NCBI GenBank assembly: GCA_025356765.1
Contig: JANXRO010000334.1
Coordinates: 1 to 15,192 of the forward strand
Reading direction: 5' to 3'
Length of the DNA stretch: 15,192 nt
Source: Hyphomicrobiales bacterium
GTDB lineage: Bacteria; Pseudomonadota; Alphaproteobacteria; Rhizobiales; Aestuariivirgaceae
Position numbers and translations under genes: made by a program. The stretch's first letter is position 1; every line of letters begins with the position of its first letter. A model generated the notes under the pieces. The model made no database searches. It had not been told where the DNA came from and saw only the letters and a program-made list of their open reading frames with translations. Below are positions 1-5,672 of this stretch, piece after piece.

Positions 1-1036
1 AAAGAAATTCATGATGTATGGCTTCACTTCCCTCTTCCGAAATCACATGCAATGAAAATTGAAAAGGGATTTGATCGAACGGTCGATACCCTACGAACCG
101 AGGTATGGCACTGGGAAATGTTTCGTAGTCAAAAAATGCGATTGGATATTTTATAGTTTTAATAAACTCCGCAATCGCCCCTTCATCGAATGACGGTTTT
201 CCCGATATAGTAGCGTCAACTTGATTTCGTTGTGGCTCACTTAGTTTGAAATCGTCAGGCACATCCTTAATCGCAAGTATGTCGTTTTCGACGAGCTCGG
301 CCAATTTCTTTTTTGACAAACCAATGCGTGAGATATCGTGAACACTGTATTCAGGTACGATTGGATTGATATAGGTGAAGGTCGTGCAGTGCGCGCTCCT
401 TCCGCGATAGATGCAGTCACATGGAATTGTCGGCATCATATCTGAGTTCAAAATTGCCAACGCCGTTTCCATCTGAGTTTCGACATCACTGATCACAGCT
501 GTCGTCCGTTCGGTAAAATCTTCTCGCACAAATAAATCTCGAATATTGAGATCGGCACCACGAATATATTCTGGATTCAAACGCACTAGAAACGCACGTC
601 CAATCAATACCCCACAATCGCGCAACACGCGAAGTTGGAAAGCGATGTCGTTGGTGTATAGCTCTTCCTTCTTCTTCTTGTCTTCGCCCGTCGTCGATGC
701 TTTCACTTCATACAGGTCATAGTTGCCGGCGTTCTTATTCCAAACAAGAATATCGCTCGCCGTCACAAAGTGTTCAGTCGCGAAATAAGGCTGATACAAA
801 ACAGGTGTTTCGTAGTCGACGAGTTCGCGTGTTTTTTTGGCATCACCCCGCTCAATCAGTTCTCCCTTCGGAAACAGCTCTCTCGCTAACTCGTCAACAT
901 CGTTGCCGGTTTCGATAATGAGTTGGTCAAACACCGAAAGCGGTTTTGAATGAAAAATGTCCGGTTCATGAATTTTCACCCATGCGTTATGGGGGCAATC
1001 TTGATAAATCAAAAAGTCAGTTTTTGTGAGTTTCAT
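1..1036 (-). CDS. DUF2779 protein with Cas4-like PD-(D/E)XK nuclease domain (3' truncated by window edge)
   Basis: I translated this by hand from the ATG at 1036-1034. It stays open for 345 codons to the window edge, so the C-terminus is missing. A strong ribosome-binding site (GGGAAGGGGAT) abuts the start. The N-terminal half resembles a Cas4/RecB-family PD-(D/E)XK nuclease: Asp95 in ASDILVW, then Glu110-Val-Lys112 in LYEVKAS. Cys14, Cys206, Cys208 and Cys217 are placed like an Fe-S cluster set. From about residue 298 the sequence (FFDYETF, then IPFQFSLH) matches DUF2779. The Asp303-x-Glu305 pair could be the first motif of a DEDD-type RNase H-fold exonuclease, which is inference. Substrate and role are unknown; mobile-element DNA processing or defence is plausible. 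It is divergent from the 1280 gene. Family assignment is from motif memory, not a search. Confidence 0.8.
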   Translation of the reverse strand, partial: MKLTKTDFLIYQDCPHNAWVKIHEPDIFHSKPLSVFDQLIIETGNDVDELARELFPKGELIERGDAKKTRELVDYETPVLYQPYFATEHFVTASDILVWNKNAGNYDLYEVKASTTGEDKKKKEELYTNDIAFQLRVLRDCGVLIGRAFLVRLNPEYIRGADLNIRDLFVREDFTERTTAVISDVETQMETALAILNSDMMPTIPCDCIYRGRSAHCTTFTYINPIVPEYSVHDISRIGLSKKKLAELVENDILAIKDVPDDFKLSEPQRNQVDATISGKPSFDEGAIAEFIKTIKYPIAFFDYETFPSAIPRFVGYRPFDQIPFQFSLHVISEEGSEAIHHEFL

Positions 1037-1095
1037 ATCCCCTTCCCTGCTGGCACTAGCCGCCAATATTTTGGTTGTGCCGGTGAAAGCGTACC

Positions 1096-1110
1096 ACAGC
1101 AAATTGCTGT
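1096..1110. promoter_or_regulatory. 15-bp dyad between divergent genes, candidate operator
   Basis: ACAGCA-AAT-TGCTGT is a perfect 6-bp inverted repeat with a 3-bp centre. It lies 60 bp upstream of the DUF2779 start and 170 bp upstream of the divergent gene at 1280. The position fits a repressor site, but no protein can be assigned to it. Confidence 0.4.
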
Positions 1111-1166
1111 TTGGTAATGGTGGTGATTTGCATTGGGTTACTGGTTCCCACCCAACCTGCCCTGTA

Positions 1167-1246
1167 CCGGTTCATAGAGGTTCGGAAGGGTGCACACAGG
1201 TAGGCATCGGTGCGGAGGGGTTCACACCTGTGCACACCGGTCTGCA
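1167..1246. repeat. Noncoding array of eight 10-bp repeats (iteron-like)
   Basis: Eight consecutive decamers fit NNGGTNNNNA, with CCTGT in one; examples are CCGGTTCATA, CAGGTAGGCA and CCGGTCTGCA. They run without gaps, so the period is 10 bp, about one helical turn. A 30-bp superperiod is also visible. The array ends 33 bp before the gene at 1280, whose coding sequence contains the same decamers. I see no credible coding in this stretch. Iterons or a phased operator are the natural interpretations. Confidence 0.75.
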
Positions 1247-1279
1247 CCCAAGGATGTGGTGCGTGGTACGCTCTAAGAT

Positions 1280-2014
1280 ATGGAAAACAATAATGAAATA
1301 AACGTTGAGGTAGATGCGAACATGTCCGAACCGGTAGTCACCGGTGCGCACCTGTTCGGAGCTTGGATGACTGTCCAAGAAGCCGTGACTTACTGCATGT
1401 CGAAGGGTCTTCCCCGCACCGCGAAGACAGTGCGGAAATGGGCACAGCGTTCAATTGATGCCGTTGAAGGAAGCGGTGAAATTGCCGTGCAACGGCAAGA
1501 CATTGAGAATGGATTTCGGTGGCTAATTGGGCGCGATTCCCTAGATGTGAAAATAGAACAAGAGAAAGAACTGATTGTCAGAAATGAAGAAGAGCATGGG
1601 GGTGCGAACACGTCCGAACCGGTGCGCACCGGTGTGCACGTGTTCGAACAGGTAGGCACCGGTGCGCACATGTTCACACAGGTTCCCATCAATGAACAAG
1701 CCAACGAACCTGTCCGAACACATGAGAACACGTCCGAACCGGTAGGCACCGGTGCTCACCCTCAAAATGCTGAGCTTGTAGAATTTTTGAAGAAGCAGCT
1801 CGAACGCGCAGAAAAACAAAATGATGTAAAGGACAGGCAGATTGATGCATTGCTTGAACGAGATCGAGAAACAAATGTGTTGATCCAAGGATTGCAAACA
1901 AGTCTGACCGGTGTGGTGAATGCTTTGCCAGCAGGACGGCGAGAAGAGCGGCATGACGCGCATCGATTTACACCGCAAGATTCAGAACAAGGAACAACAA
2001 TCAGAGACGCTTAG
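1280..2014 (+). CDS. Putative DNA-binding protein with coiled coil and internal 10-residue repeats
   Basis: The protein is 244 aa. Residues 31-90 (beginning TVQEAVTYC, with KTVRKWAQRS) look like a helix-turn-helix or MerR-like DNA-binding segment. Residues 164-212 form a charged coiled coil ending in DRETNVLIQGLQ, a tail I associate with plasmid-type accessory DNA-binding proteins. Between them, residues about 113-162 are five 10-residue repeats of the form (E)PVxTGxHxF, with one more copy at 18-28 (SEPVVTGAHLF). These encode the same 30-bp/10-bp DNA repeats found upstream of the gene. The ATG at 1280 has no good ribosome-binding site; Met15 is an alternative start. A terminator overlaps the stop codon. 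A replication- or partition-linked regulator that binds the decamers is an inference. Confidence 0.7.
   Translation: MENNNEINVEVDANMSEPVVTGAHLFGAWMTVQEAVTYCMSKGLPRTAKTVRKWAQRSIDAVEGSGEIAVQRQDIENGFRWLIGRDSLDVKIEQEKELIVRNEEEHGGANTSEPVRTGVHVFEQVGTGAHMFTQVPINEQANEPVRTHENTSEPVGTGAHPQNAELVEFLKKQLERAEKQNDVKDRQIDALLERDRETNVLIQGLQTSLTGVVNALPAGRREERHDAHRFTPQDSEQGTTIRDA
1321..1360. repeat. Four 10-bp repeats inside coding sequence
   Basis: CATGTCCGAA, CCGGTAGTCA, CCGGTGCGCA and CCTGTTCGGA are contiguous. They belong to the same decamer family as the noncoding array at 1167-1246 and encode part of the N-terminal SEPVVTGAHLF segment. Confidence 0.75.
1599..1758. repeat. Sixteen-unit 10-bp repeat array inside coding sequence
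   Basis: Sixteen contiguous decamers run through this stretch. The best conserved are CCGGTGCGCA (1619 and 1659), CAGGTAGGCA (1649) and CCGGTAGGCA (1739). Units at 1689, 1699 and 1719 are degenerate. The 10-bp period combines with the reading frame into a 30-bp, 10-codon superperiod. Similar units such as CACGTCCGAA recur at 1609 and 1729. Confidence 0.8.
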
Positions 2015-2026
2015 GCGTCTCTTTTT
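2003..2026 (+). terminator. Rho-independent terminator of the repeat-containing gene
   Basis: AGAGACGC and GCGTCTCT form a perfect 8-bp stem around loop TTAG, followed by TTTT. The stop codon of the preceding gene (TAG, 2012-2014) sits in the loop, so the stem's left arm is coding. Confidence 0.85.
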
Positions 2027-2066
2027 GTATCCTCACATTTCTCAAATATTTTCTGATCCAACTTCG

Positions 2067-2086
2067 TTATCCACCATTGTGGATAA
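2067..2086. other. Inverted pair of DnaA-box-like sites (candidate origin element)
   Basis: TTATCCAC and GTGGATAA form a perfect 8-bp inverted repeat with centre CATT. The minus strand reads TTATCCACA at 2086-2078, an exact match to the classic DnaA box; the plus strand reads TTATCCACC, one mismatch. It lies downstream of the decamer arrays and 48 bp before a Rep-like winged-helix gene. The adjacent sequence (2023-2060) is AT-rich. Confidence 0.6.
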
Positions 2087-2117
2087 CTCGAAATGTTTTG
2101 GCATGCCACAGGTGATG

Positions 2118-2123
2118 TACAAT
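2118..2123 (+). promoter_or_regulatory. Possible -10 element (TACAAT) for the winged-helix gene
   Basis: TACAAT lies 10 bases before the ATG at 2134, so the transcript would have almost no leader. That fits the absence of a ribosome-binding site. The -35 region is poor (TTTTGG with a 16-bp spacer), and the DnaA-box dyad lies just upstream. Confidence 0.35.
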
Positions 2124-2133
2124 TGAATTACCT

Positions 2134-2499
2134 ATGGCAAAAATTTCCGATGGGCTACAGCACATCGGGATGCAGGTGCGGAACATCGAACTCGTTACTG
2201 ATGATCCAGTAGCGCGTGGTGGGTTCACCCAAGTCCCGAACTTCTTGTTCGACATCAAGGAGCTCAGTTTTGGTGCGCGTATCGTCTATTCAAAATTTTT
2301 GCAATATGCATGGAGCAATGATTTCTGTTTCCCGGGTCAGGAACGTCTCGCCGAAGAAATCGGATGCACCCGCGTAAGAGTCACTCAGTTTGTAAAAGAA
2401 CTTCAAGAGCAAGGGCTGGTGGAAGTAACCCGTCGAGGTCAGGGAAAGACTAACGTCTATCGCCTTCATTTCCGCGTTAAATCTCAAAAAATAAAATAG
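2134..2499 (+). CDS. Winged-helix Rep-like protein (HTH_36 type)
   Basis: The protein is 121 aa. After a 25-residue N-terminal segment, GGFTQVPNFLFDIKELSFGA and the downstream PGQERLAEEIGCTRVRVTQF form the winged-helix fold seen in plasmid and ICE replication initiators and in the HTH_36 family. The recognition helix is around EIGCTRVRVTQFVKEL, and the wing is EVTRRGQGKTNVY. At this length it lacks any catalytic replication domain, so it is either a minimal initiator or a regulator. The DnaA-box pair and decamer arrays upstream favour a replication or copy-control role, by inference. The ATG has no Shine-Dalgarno sequence; a leaderless message is possible. Confidence 0.75.
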   Translation: MAKISDGLQHIGMQVRNIELVTDDPVARGGFTQVPNFLFDIKELSFGARIVYSKFLQYAWSNDFCFPGQERLAEEIGCTRVRVTQFVKELQEQGLVEVTRRGQGKTNVYRLHFRVKSQKIK

Positions 2500-2502
2500 C
2501 TG

Positions 2503-2532
2503 TTGACTCCTGTCTAAATTTTAGAACATAAA
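2503..2532 (+). promoter_or_regulatory. Promoter of the SOS operon
   Basis: TTGACT (2503-2508) is a good -35 and CATAAA (2527-2532) a moderate -10, with an 18-bp spacer. The LexA box begins at 2524 and covers the -10, as expected for repression. Confidence 0.5.
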
Positions 2533-2538
2533 CAGAAC
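2524..2538 (+). promoter_or_regulatory. LexA box, alphaproteobacterial type
   Basis: GAAC-ATAAACA-GAAC is an exact GAAC-N7-GAAC direct repeat, the reverse complement of the GTTC-N7-GTTC box bound by alphaproteobacterial LexA. It sits 64 bp before the Y-family polymerase start and overlaps a plausible -10. Gene content downstream (translesion polymerase, SRAP) matches SOS control. Confidence 0.85.
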
Positions 2539-2574
2539 ATACGAGCTAAACCCAACAACTAAAAAGAAGGATAT

Positions 2575-2590
2575 CCCGCCGTAATGCGGG
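2575..2590 (+). other. Leader hairpin before the Y-family polymerase
   Basis: CCCGC and GCGGG pair around CGTAAT. The hairpin lies between a good AAGAAGGA sequence (2564-2571) and the polymerase ATG at 2602, which has no near Shine-Dalgarno. A three-codon ORF, ATG CGG GAC TAA, starts in the loop at 2584. Effects on translation are speculative. Confidence 0.3.
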
Positions 2591-2601
2591 ACTAAGATGC
2601 T

Positions 2602-3849
2602 ATGCGCTTGCCCACAACGATTGAGCGCCTGTACTTGGATTTTGATGGATTCTTCGCATCCGTTGAGCAGCAGAATGATAAGAAACTGCGTGGAAGACCA
2701 ATCGGTATTGTTCCGTTTGAAGGAACAGACCGAACGTGCGTGATTGCATGCTCACGCGAAGCTAAGTTACTTGGTGTTAAAAACGTTATGCCAGTTGCAG
2801 ACGCCCGTCGTCTTTGCCCCGACATTCTTCTGGTTCCACAAAAACCCGACCTATACCGCCGTGCGCATAATACATTGCTTGCAGAAATAGAATCCGTCAT
2901 TCCCATCGATGCGGTAAAGAGCATCGATGAATTGACGTGCCGGCTAGATATTGGCCAGCGCACCAATCCGCATGGGTTGGCAGAAAAACTAAAAACAAAT
3001 CTCGCCATCCATGTGGGGAAGTACATCACCTGCTCTATTGGATTTGCAGCCAACCGGCAGTTAGCAAAAATCGCTTGTAAAATTGATAAACCAAACGGCG
3101 TCACCATTTGGCACCCGAGCGATATGCCAGCGCCGCTTTTTCTTGTGCCACTTGATGATATTCCTGGAGTTGGCTCAAATATGTTTCGCCGGTTAGCAGG
3201 GTTGGGCATTCACAACACCGAAACGTTATATAAGACGCAAGCAAAGCAAATGCGAAAAATCTGGAACAACGTAACAGGGGAGCGTCTCTGGTACGCGCTA
3301 CACGGCTATGACGTGCAAGCACCGGAATCCGAACGTGGCATGTTTGGTCATGGCCGCGTGTTGCCGCCAGAAAGTCGCACGTTCAAAGGTGCACACGAAA
3401 TTTGCAAACTGCTGTTGATCAAGGCCGCACGACGGATGCGACGCTCAGGATTCTACTGCTCTGGGCTTTGGCTCTGGCTTTCAATTCGGGATGGCTCTTG
3501 GTCTGGCAGGTGGACGTTACCCATGGTGCGCGATGATCAGGCGCTCCTAGAAGGCCTTGACGCCTTGTGGAGCGAAGCAAGAAAGGCAAACCCAAAACAC
3601 GTAACTATCTTTCGCGTTGGCATTACCCTCATCGACATCACACCCGAGGGAGGGCGACAGATGGATTTGCTTCTTGATGATGATAAGCAACGTCAGAAAT
3701 GGGAAGCGGTAACAGACGCAGCCGACAAACTTAATCTTCGCTACGGGCGCACAGTTTTGAGCCAAGGGCCATGGAATCCGCCAAAAGGTGGCCATGTTGG
3801 TGGCAAGATAAGCTACACCCGCATTCCTACGGCGGAGGATTTCTGGTGA
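2602..3849 (+). CDS. Y-family DNA polymerase (UmuC/DinB-like translesion polymerase)
   Basis: The protein is 415 aa, a normal length for a Y-family polymerase. The palm metal ligands are present: Asp13 in YLDFDGFFASVE and the Asp109-Glu110 pair in SIDE. Phe18 is at the steric-gate position. SREAKLLGVKNVMP is the family's conserved finger/palm motif, and DDIPGVGSNMFRRLAGLGI (about 183-201) is the helix-hairpin-helix of the thumb. The C-terminal little-finger domain is divergent, and I see no clear clamp-binding motif. The protein would copy past damaged template bases, with error-prone synthesis expected. It leads an operon behind a LexA box. The next gene starts within its stop codon (GTGA overlap), so translation is probably coupled. 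UmuC versus DinB subfamily cannot be settled by eye. Confidence 0.9.
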   Translation: MRLPTTIERLYLDFDGFFASVEQQNDKKLRGRPIGIVPFEGTDRTCVIACSREAKLLGVKNVMPVADARRLCPDILLVPQKPDLYRRAHNTLLAEIESVIPIDAVKSIDELTCRLDIGQRTNPHGLAEKLKTNLAIHVGKYITCSIGFAANRQLAKIACKIDKPNGVTIWHPSDMPAPLFLVPLDDIPGVGSNMFRRLAGLGIHNTETLYKTQAKQMRKIWNNVTGERLWYALHGYDVQAPESERGMFGHGRVLPPESRTFKGAHEICKLLLIKAARRMRRSGFYCSGLWLWLSIRDGSWSGRWTLPMVRDDQALLEGLDALWSEARKANPKHVTIFRVGITLIDITPEGGRQMDLLLDDDKQRQKWEAVTDAADKLNLRYGRTVLSQGPWNPPKGGHVGGKISYTRIPTAEDFW

Positions 3850-4097
3850 ATTGGAAATCAGAACTTCAAGTGCGTGATTTAGATCGTGACCAGCGATTAG
3901 AAATGACGTGCAAAGTGTGCGGTCATATTCACTACCTAACTCCACCCATGATCATGTGTGCACCTGAGCGCGAATTTTTATATCTTGATGAAGTTGAGCG
4001 AGAAACCATTTGCAAAGCCCGAAAGTGCTATGGCAAGGTTCGGATGGCAATTATAAGAAAAGATGTTGCCAGTGGATTTGTAGGTGGATTGGCATGA
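3846..4097 (+). CDS. Small Cys-rich, zinc-ribbon-like protein of unknown function
   Basis: The GTG at 3846 overlaps the polymerase stop (GTGA) and gives 83 aa; a longer upstream reading would lie inside the polymerase gene and is rejected. Cysteines form CKVC (22, 25), Cys38, Cys56 and Cys61 (CKARKC), with His27 and His29 nearby, a pattern suited to one structural zinc site. The remainder is charged and has no signal peptide or membrane segment. I do not recognise a named family. Its position between an SOS polymerase and an SRAP protein suggests a part in the same DNA-damage operon. Overlapping starts and stops on both sides (GTGA, ATGA) indicate coupled translation. Confidence 0.7.
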   Translation: MNWKSELQVRDLDRDQRLEMTCKVCGHIHYLTPPMIMCAPEREFLYLDEVERETICKARKCYGKVRMAIIRKDVASGFVGGLA

Positions 4098-4273
4098 TCA
4101 ATCAAAATGACAGTGACAACAACGCAGCGTTGGGTGAATTCATTAAAGAGCCAATGTGGACTCGTACGGAAAAGCTGAAAGATTTTGCTGTAACCACTCT
4201 TGCTTTCATCGCGTCGTGTATTTTAATGGCGATCCCATTACTAAGATTTATTCGCAGCATTGGACTATTTTAG
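4094..4273 (+). CDS. 59-aa single-pass membrane peptide
   Basis: The ATG at 4094 overlaps the preceding stop (ATGA). The first 28 residues are polar and charged (INQNDSDNNA, MWTRTEKLKD). Residues about 31-51 (FAVTTLAFIASCILMAIPLL) form one strong transmembrane helix, followed by a short basic tail (RFIRSIGLF). No family is recognised. Its tight placement in the operon and the SRAP start 8 bp after its stop argue that it is real. A damage-induced inner-membrane peptide, in the general manner of SOS peptides such as TisB or SulA-type effectors, is only speculation. Confidence 0.5.
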   Translation: MINQNDSDNNAALGEFIKEPMWTRTEKLKDFAVTTLAFIASCILMAIPLLRFIRSIGLF

Positions 4274-4280
4274 GAAGTCC

Positions 4281-4940
4281 ATGTGCAATCTGTATTCAAT
4301 GACACGGCCAAGAGATGAAGTTGGAAAGTTGTTTAAAATTTCTGATAATCGCTTGCCACTATTTGAATGGGCAGATGCAATATTTCCCGGGCGTACTGCG
4401 CCAGTCATCAGGCAGGCCGATGATGGCGACCGTGAACTCGTGAACATGTCTTGGGGCTTTGTGCTCCTAATAGAAGGCAAATCACCTAGTCGCGTTACCA
4501 ATGTGCGGGATGATAAAATTCGCACAAGCTCATTTTGGAGGAGCTCATTTGAAGAGCGCAGATGCTTAGTGCCAGCTTCGTCGTTCAGTGAACCCAAAGG
4601 CTTAAAGCCTGCAATTTGGAATTGGTTTGCTTTAAAAGGGAATGAGCCGCGACCGCTATTTGCTTTTGCGGGCATATGGAGAAAGTACAAAGGCCCACTT
4701 AAAAAGGAAGGGGAGCCGGTTGAGCTTGAGGTATTTGCTTTTATGACAACAACACCAAATGCACTCGTTGCCACCATCAATCATGAACGAATGCCGGTCA
4801 TTCTCACGAAAGAAGAAGAGTTTGCGAAGTGGCTCACCGGCCCACCTAGCGAAGCCCATTCGTTAGTGAAGCAGTATCCACCAGACGAAATGCGGATAGT
4901 GCAAGCAGGGAAAGAAAAACTCGATAAATTGGCGGCGTGA
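4281..4940 (+). CDS. SRAP-domain abasic-site processing protein (YedK/HMCES family)
   Basis: The start at 4281 is decided by chemistry: SRAP proteins need Cys2, and ATG TGC here gives MCNLYSMTRP. An in-frame ATG-less extension upstream has no support; AGGAAG at 4272-4277 is the ribosome-binding site. The protein is 219 aa. Family motifs seen are the Cys2 N-terminus, MSWGFV (about 63-68), NVRDDKI with a nearby arginine pair, RRCLVPASSFSE (the conserved PA.GFYEW-like block) and TTTPNALVATINHERMPVIL, which carries the catalytic His. The family forms a thiazolidine crosslink with abasic sites in single-stranded DNA and shields them from cleavage. Co-operonic with a Y-family polymerase under LexA control. 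Confidence 0.92.
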   Translation: MCNLYSMTRPRDEVGKLFKISDNRLPLFEWADAIFPGRTAPVIRQADDGDRELVNMSWGFVLLIEGKSPSRVTNVRDDKIRTSSFWRSSFEERRCLVPASSFSEPKGLKPAIWNWFALKGNEPRPLFAFAGIWRKYKGPLKKEGEPVELEVFAFMTTTPNALVATINHERMPVILTKEEEFAKWLTGPPSEAHSLVKQYPPDEMRIVQAGKEKLDKLAA

Positions 4941-5048
4941 TACTCTTCCCCTTCAAAGAAAAATGATAGAATGGAAACAGTTTGAGAGCTGAAATTTGTT
5001 CCTACAATTGAACCCTGAAACAGAGCATTTGTGATCCGCCTTACAGCC

Positions 5049-5130
5049 AGACGTAAGCCGATTTACCTCAGGAAGTCACACACGCAGAGGTAAGCTGATT
5101 TACCTCAAGACGTAAATTGGTTTTACCACT
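5049..5130. repeat. Three 22-bp operator-like repeats
   Basis: Units start at 5049, 5086 and 5108. Units 1 and 2 differ by two bases (AGACGTAAGCCG versus AGAGGTAAGCTG, then ATTTACCTCA). Unit 2 contains the perfect dyad GAGGTAA-GCTGAT-TTACCTC. Unit 3 (AGACGTAAATTGGTTTTACC) is weaker. The third unit abuts the second directly. This is typical of multiple binding sites for one dimeric regulator. Confidence 0.65.
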
Positions 5131-5137
5131 AGTGGTA
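5124..5137. promoter_or_regulatory. 14-bp perfect palindrome near the -35 position
   Basis: TACCACTAGTGGTA is a perfect palindrome lying 23 bp upstream of TATAAT. It occupies roughly the place of a -35 element, so it could bind a repressor or an activator that replaces the missing -35. Confidence 0.5.
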
Positions 5138-5321
5138 TAGCCCGCTTACTTCATTCTATATATAATACACAGAGAAAAATACTCATAAAAGAATACTGAG
5201 TTTTTCCAATTAAAAATTAAATTTTTTGGTAAAAACAGCATGCCAAACTGACTCCGTGGTGATGCCTCGTTCTCGCGATCTAGTGCCGGAATTGTCCGAC
5301 ATTAGTAGCAGGGAGGAGGAC

Positions 5322-5645
5322 ATGGACGCCACCAAGATTCGTGAACTAAATGATGCGTTTCGTACTTCATTTATCGGCGGTCAAATAATGCTCACAAGTG
5401 GAGTAACCAGCCTTCCGTCAAAAATGACTGCAGCTGTTCTTGAAGGTGTGAAGTCATTCAAAGCTTTCACTAAAGGCAACGATCCAAACTCCGAGCATGA
5501 TTTTGGAAGCATCACAATTGAAAACGAAAAGTTCTTTTGGAAGATCGACTACTACGACATTTCGTTGGAATTCGGTTCGCCCGACCCAAGTAATACAAAC
5601 GTCACAACCAGAGTACTAACGATAATGATTGCCCATGAATACTGA
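5322..5645 (+). CDS. DUF3768 family protein
   Basis: The protein is 107 aa, starting at ATG 5322 behind a very strong Shine-Dalgarno (GGGAGGAGG, 5311-5319). The whole length matches my knowledge of DUF3768: IRELNDAFR at the N-terminus, the GGQIMLTSGV segment, HDFGSI, FFWKIDYYD and TRVLTIMIAHEY at the C-terminus. The family is common on alphaproteobacterial plasmids and genomic islands, and its function is unknown. It has no signal peptide or membrane segment. It is a single-gene transcription unit with repeat-rich upstream control DNA and its own terminator, separate from the SOS operon. Confidence 0.9.
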   Translation: MDATKIRELNDAFRTSFIGGQIMLTSGVTSLPSKMTAAVLEGVKSFKAFTKGNDPNSEHDFGSITIENEKFFWKIDYYDISLEFGSPDPSNTNVTTRVLTIMIAHEY

Positions 5646-5670
5646 GCTCACAACAGTGAGCTCTTTTTTT
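5644..5670 (+). terminator. Rho-independent terminator of the DUF3768 gene
   Basis: GAGCTCAC and GTGAGCTC form a perfect 8-bp stem around AACA, followed by seven T. The stop codon TGA (5643-5645) overlaps the stem. The tRNA 3' end on the other strand is 2 bp past the T-run, so the same stem lies downstream of the minus-strand tRNA, though without a U-tract in that direction. Confidence 0.92.
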
Positions 5671-5672
5671 AT

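Larger units (their letters stand above)
4941..5321 (+). promoter_or_regulatory. 381-bp gene-free leader region of the DUF3768 gene
   Basis: This stretch holds no convincing gene. It contains three related 22-bp imperfect dyads (5049-5130), a 14-bp palindrome (5124-5137), and a perfect -10 hexamer TATAAT at 5161-5166 with no good -35. A weak stem ACTCA/TGAGT (5181-5185, 5197-5201) is followed by a T-run, possibly an attenuator. The 5' leader would be about 150 nt. An in-frame TTG at 5226 could extend the DUF3768 protein, but the strong Shine-Dalgarno at 5311 argues against it. Confidence 0.5.

Noticed and set aside
1170..1183. Second LexA box (GTTC...GTTC) upstream of the gene at 1280
   Set aside because: The spacing is 6 bases, not the 7 required, and the GTTC units are part of the decamer repeat.
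1026..1301. 91-aa plus-strand reading frame over the divergent promoter region
   Set aside because: It runs through the decamer array, overlaps the divergent DUF2779 start and the next gene's start, and has no ribosome-binding site. Its only protein-like feature comes from the repeat itself.
1167..1758. CRISPR array
   Set aside because: Repeats are 10 bp and contiguous, without spacers, and no cas operon is present; the Cas4-like domain alone is not evidence.
5226..5321. N-terminal extension of the DUF3768 protein from TTG 5226
   Set aside because: The extension has no family similarity, while a very strong Shine-Dalgarno precedes ATG 5322, where family similarity begins.
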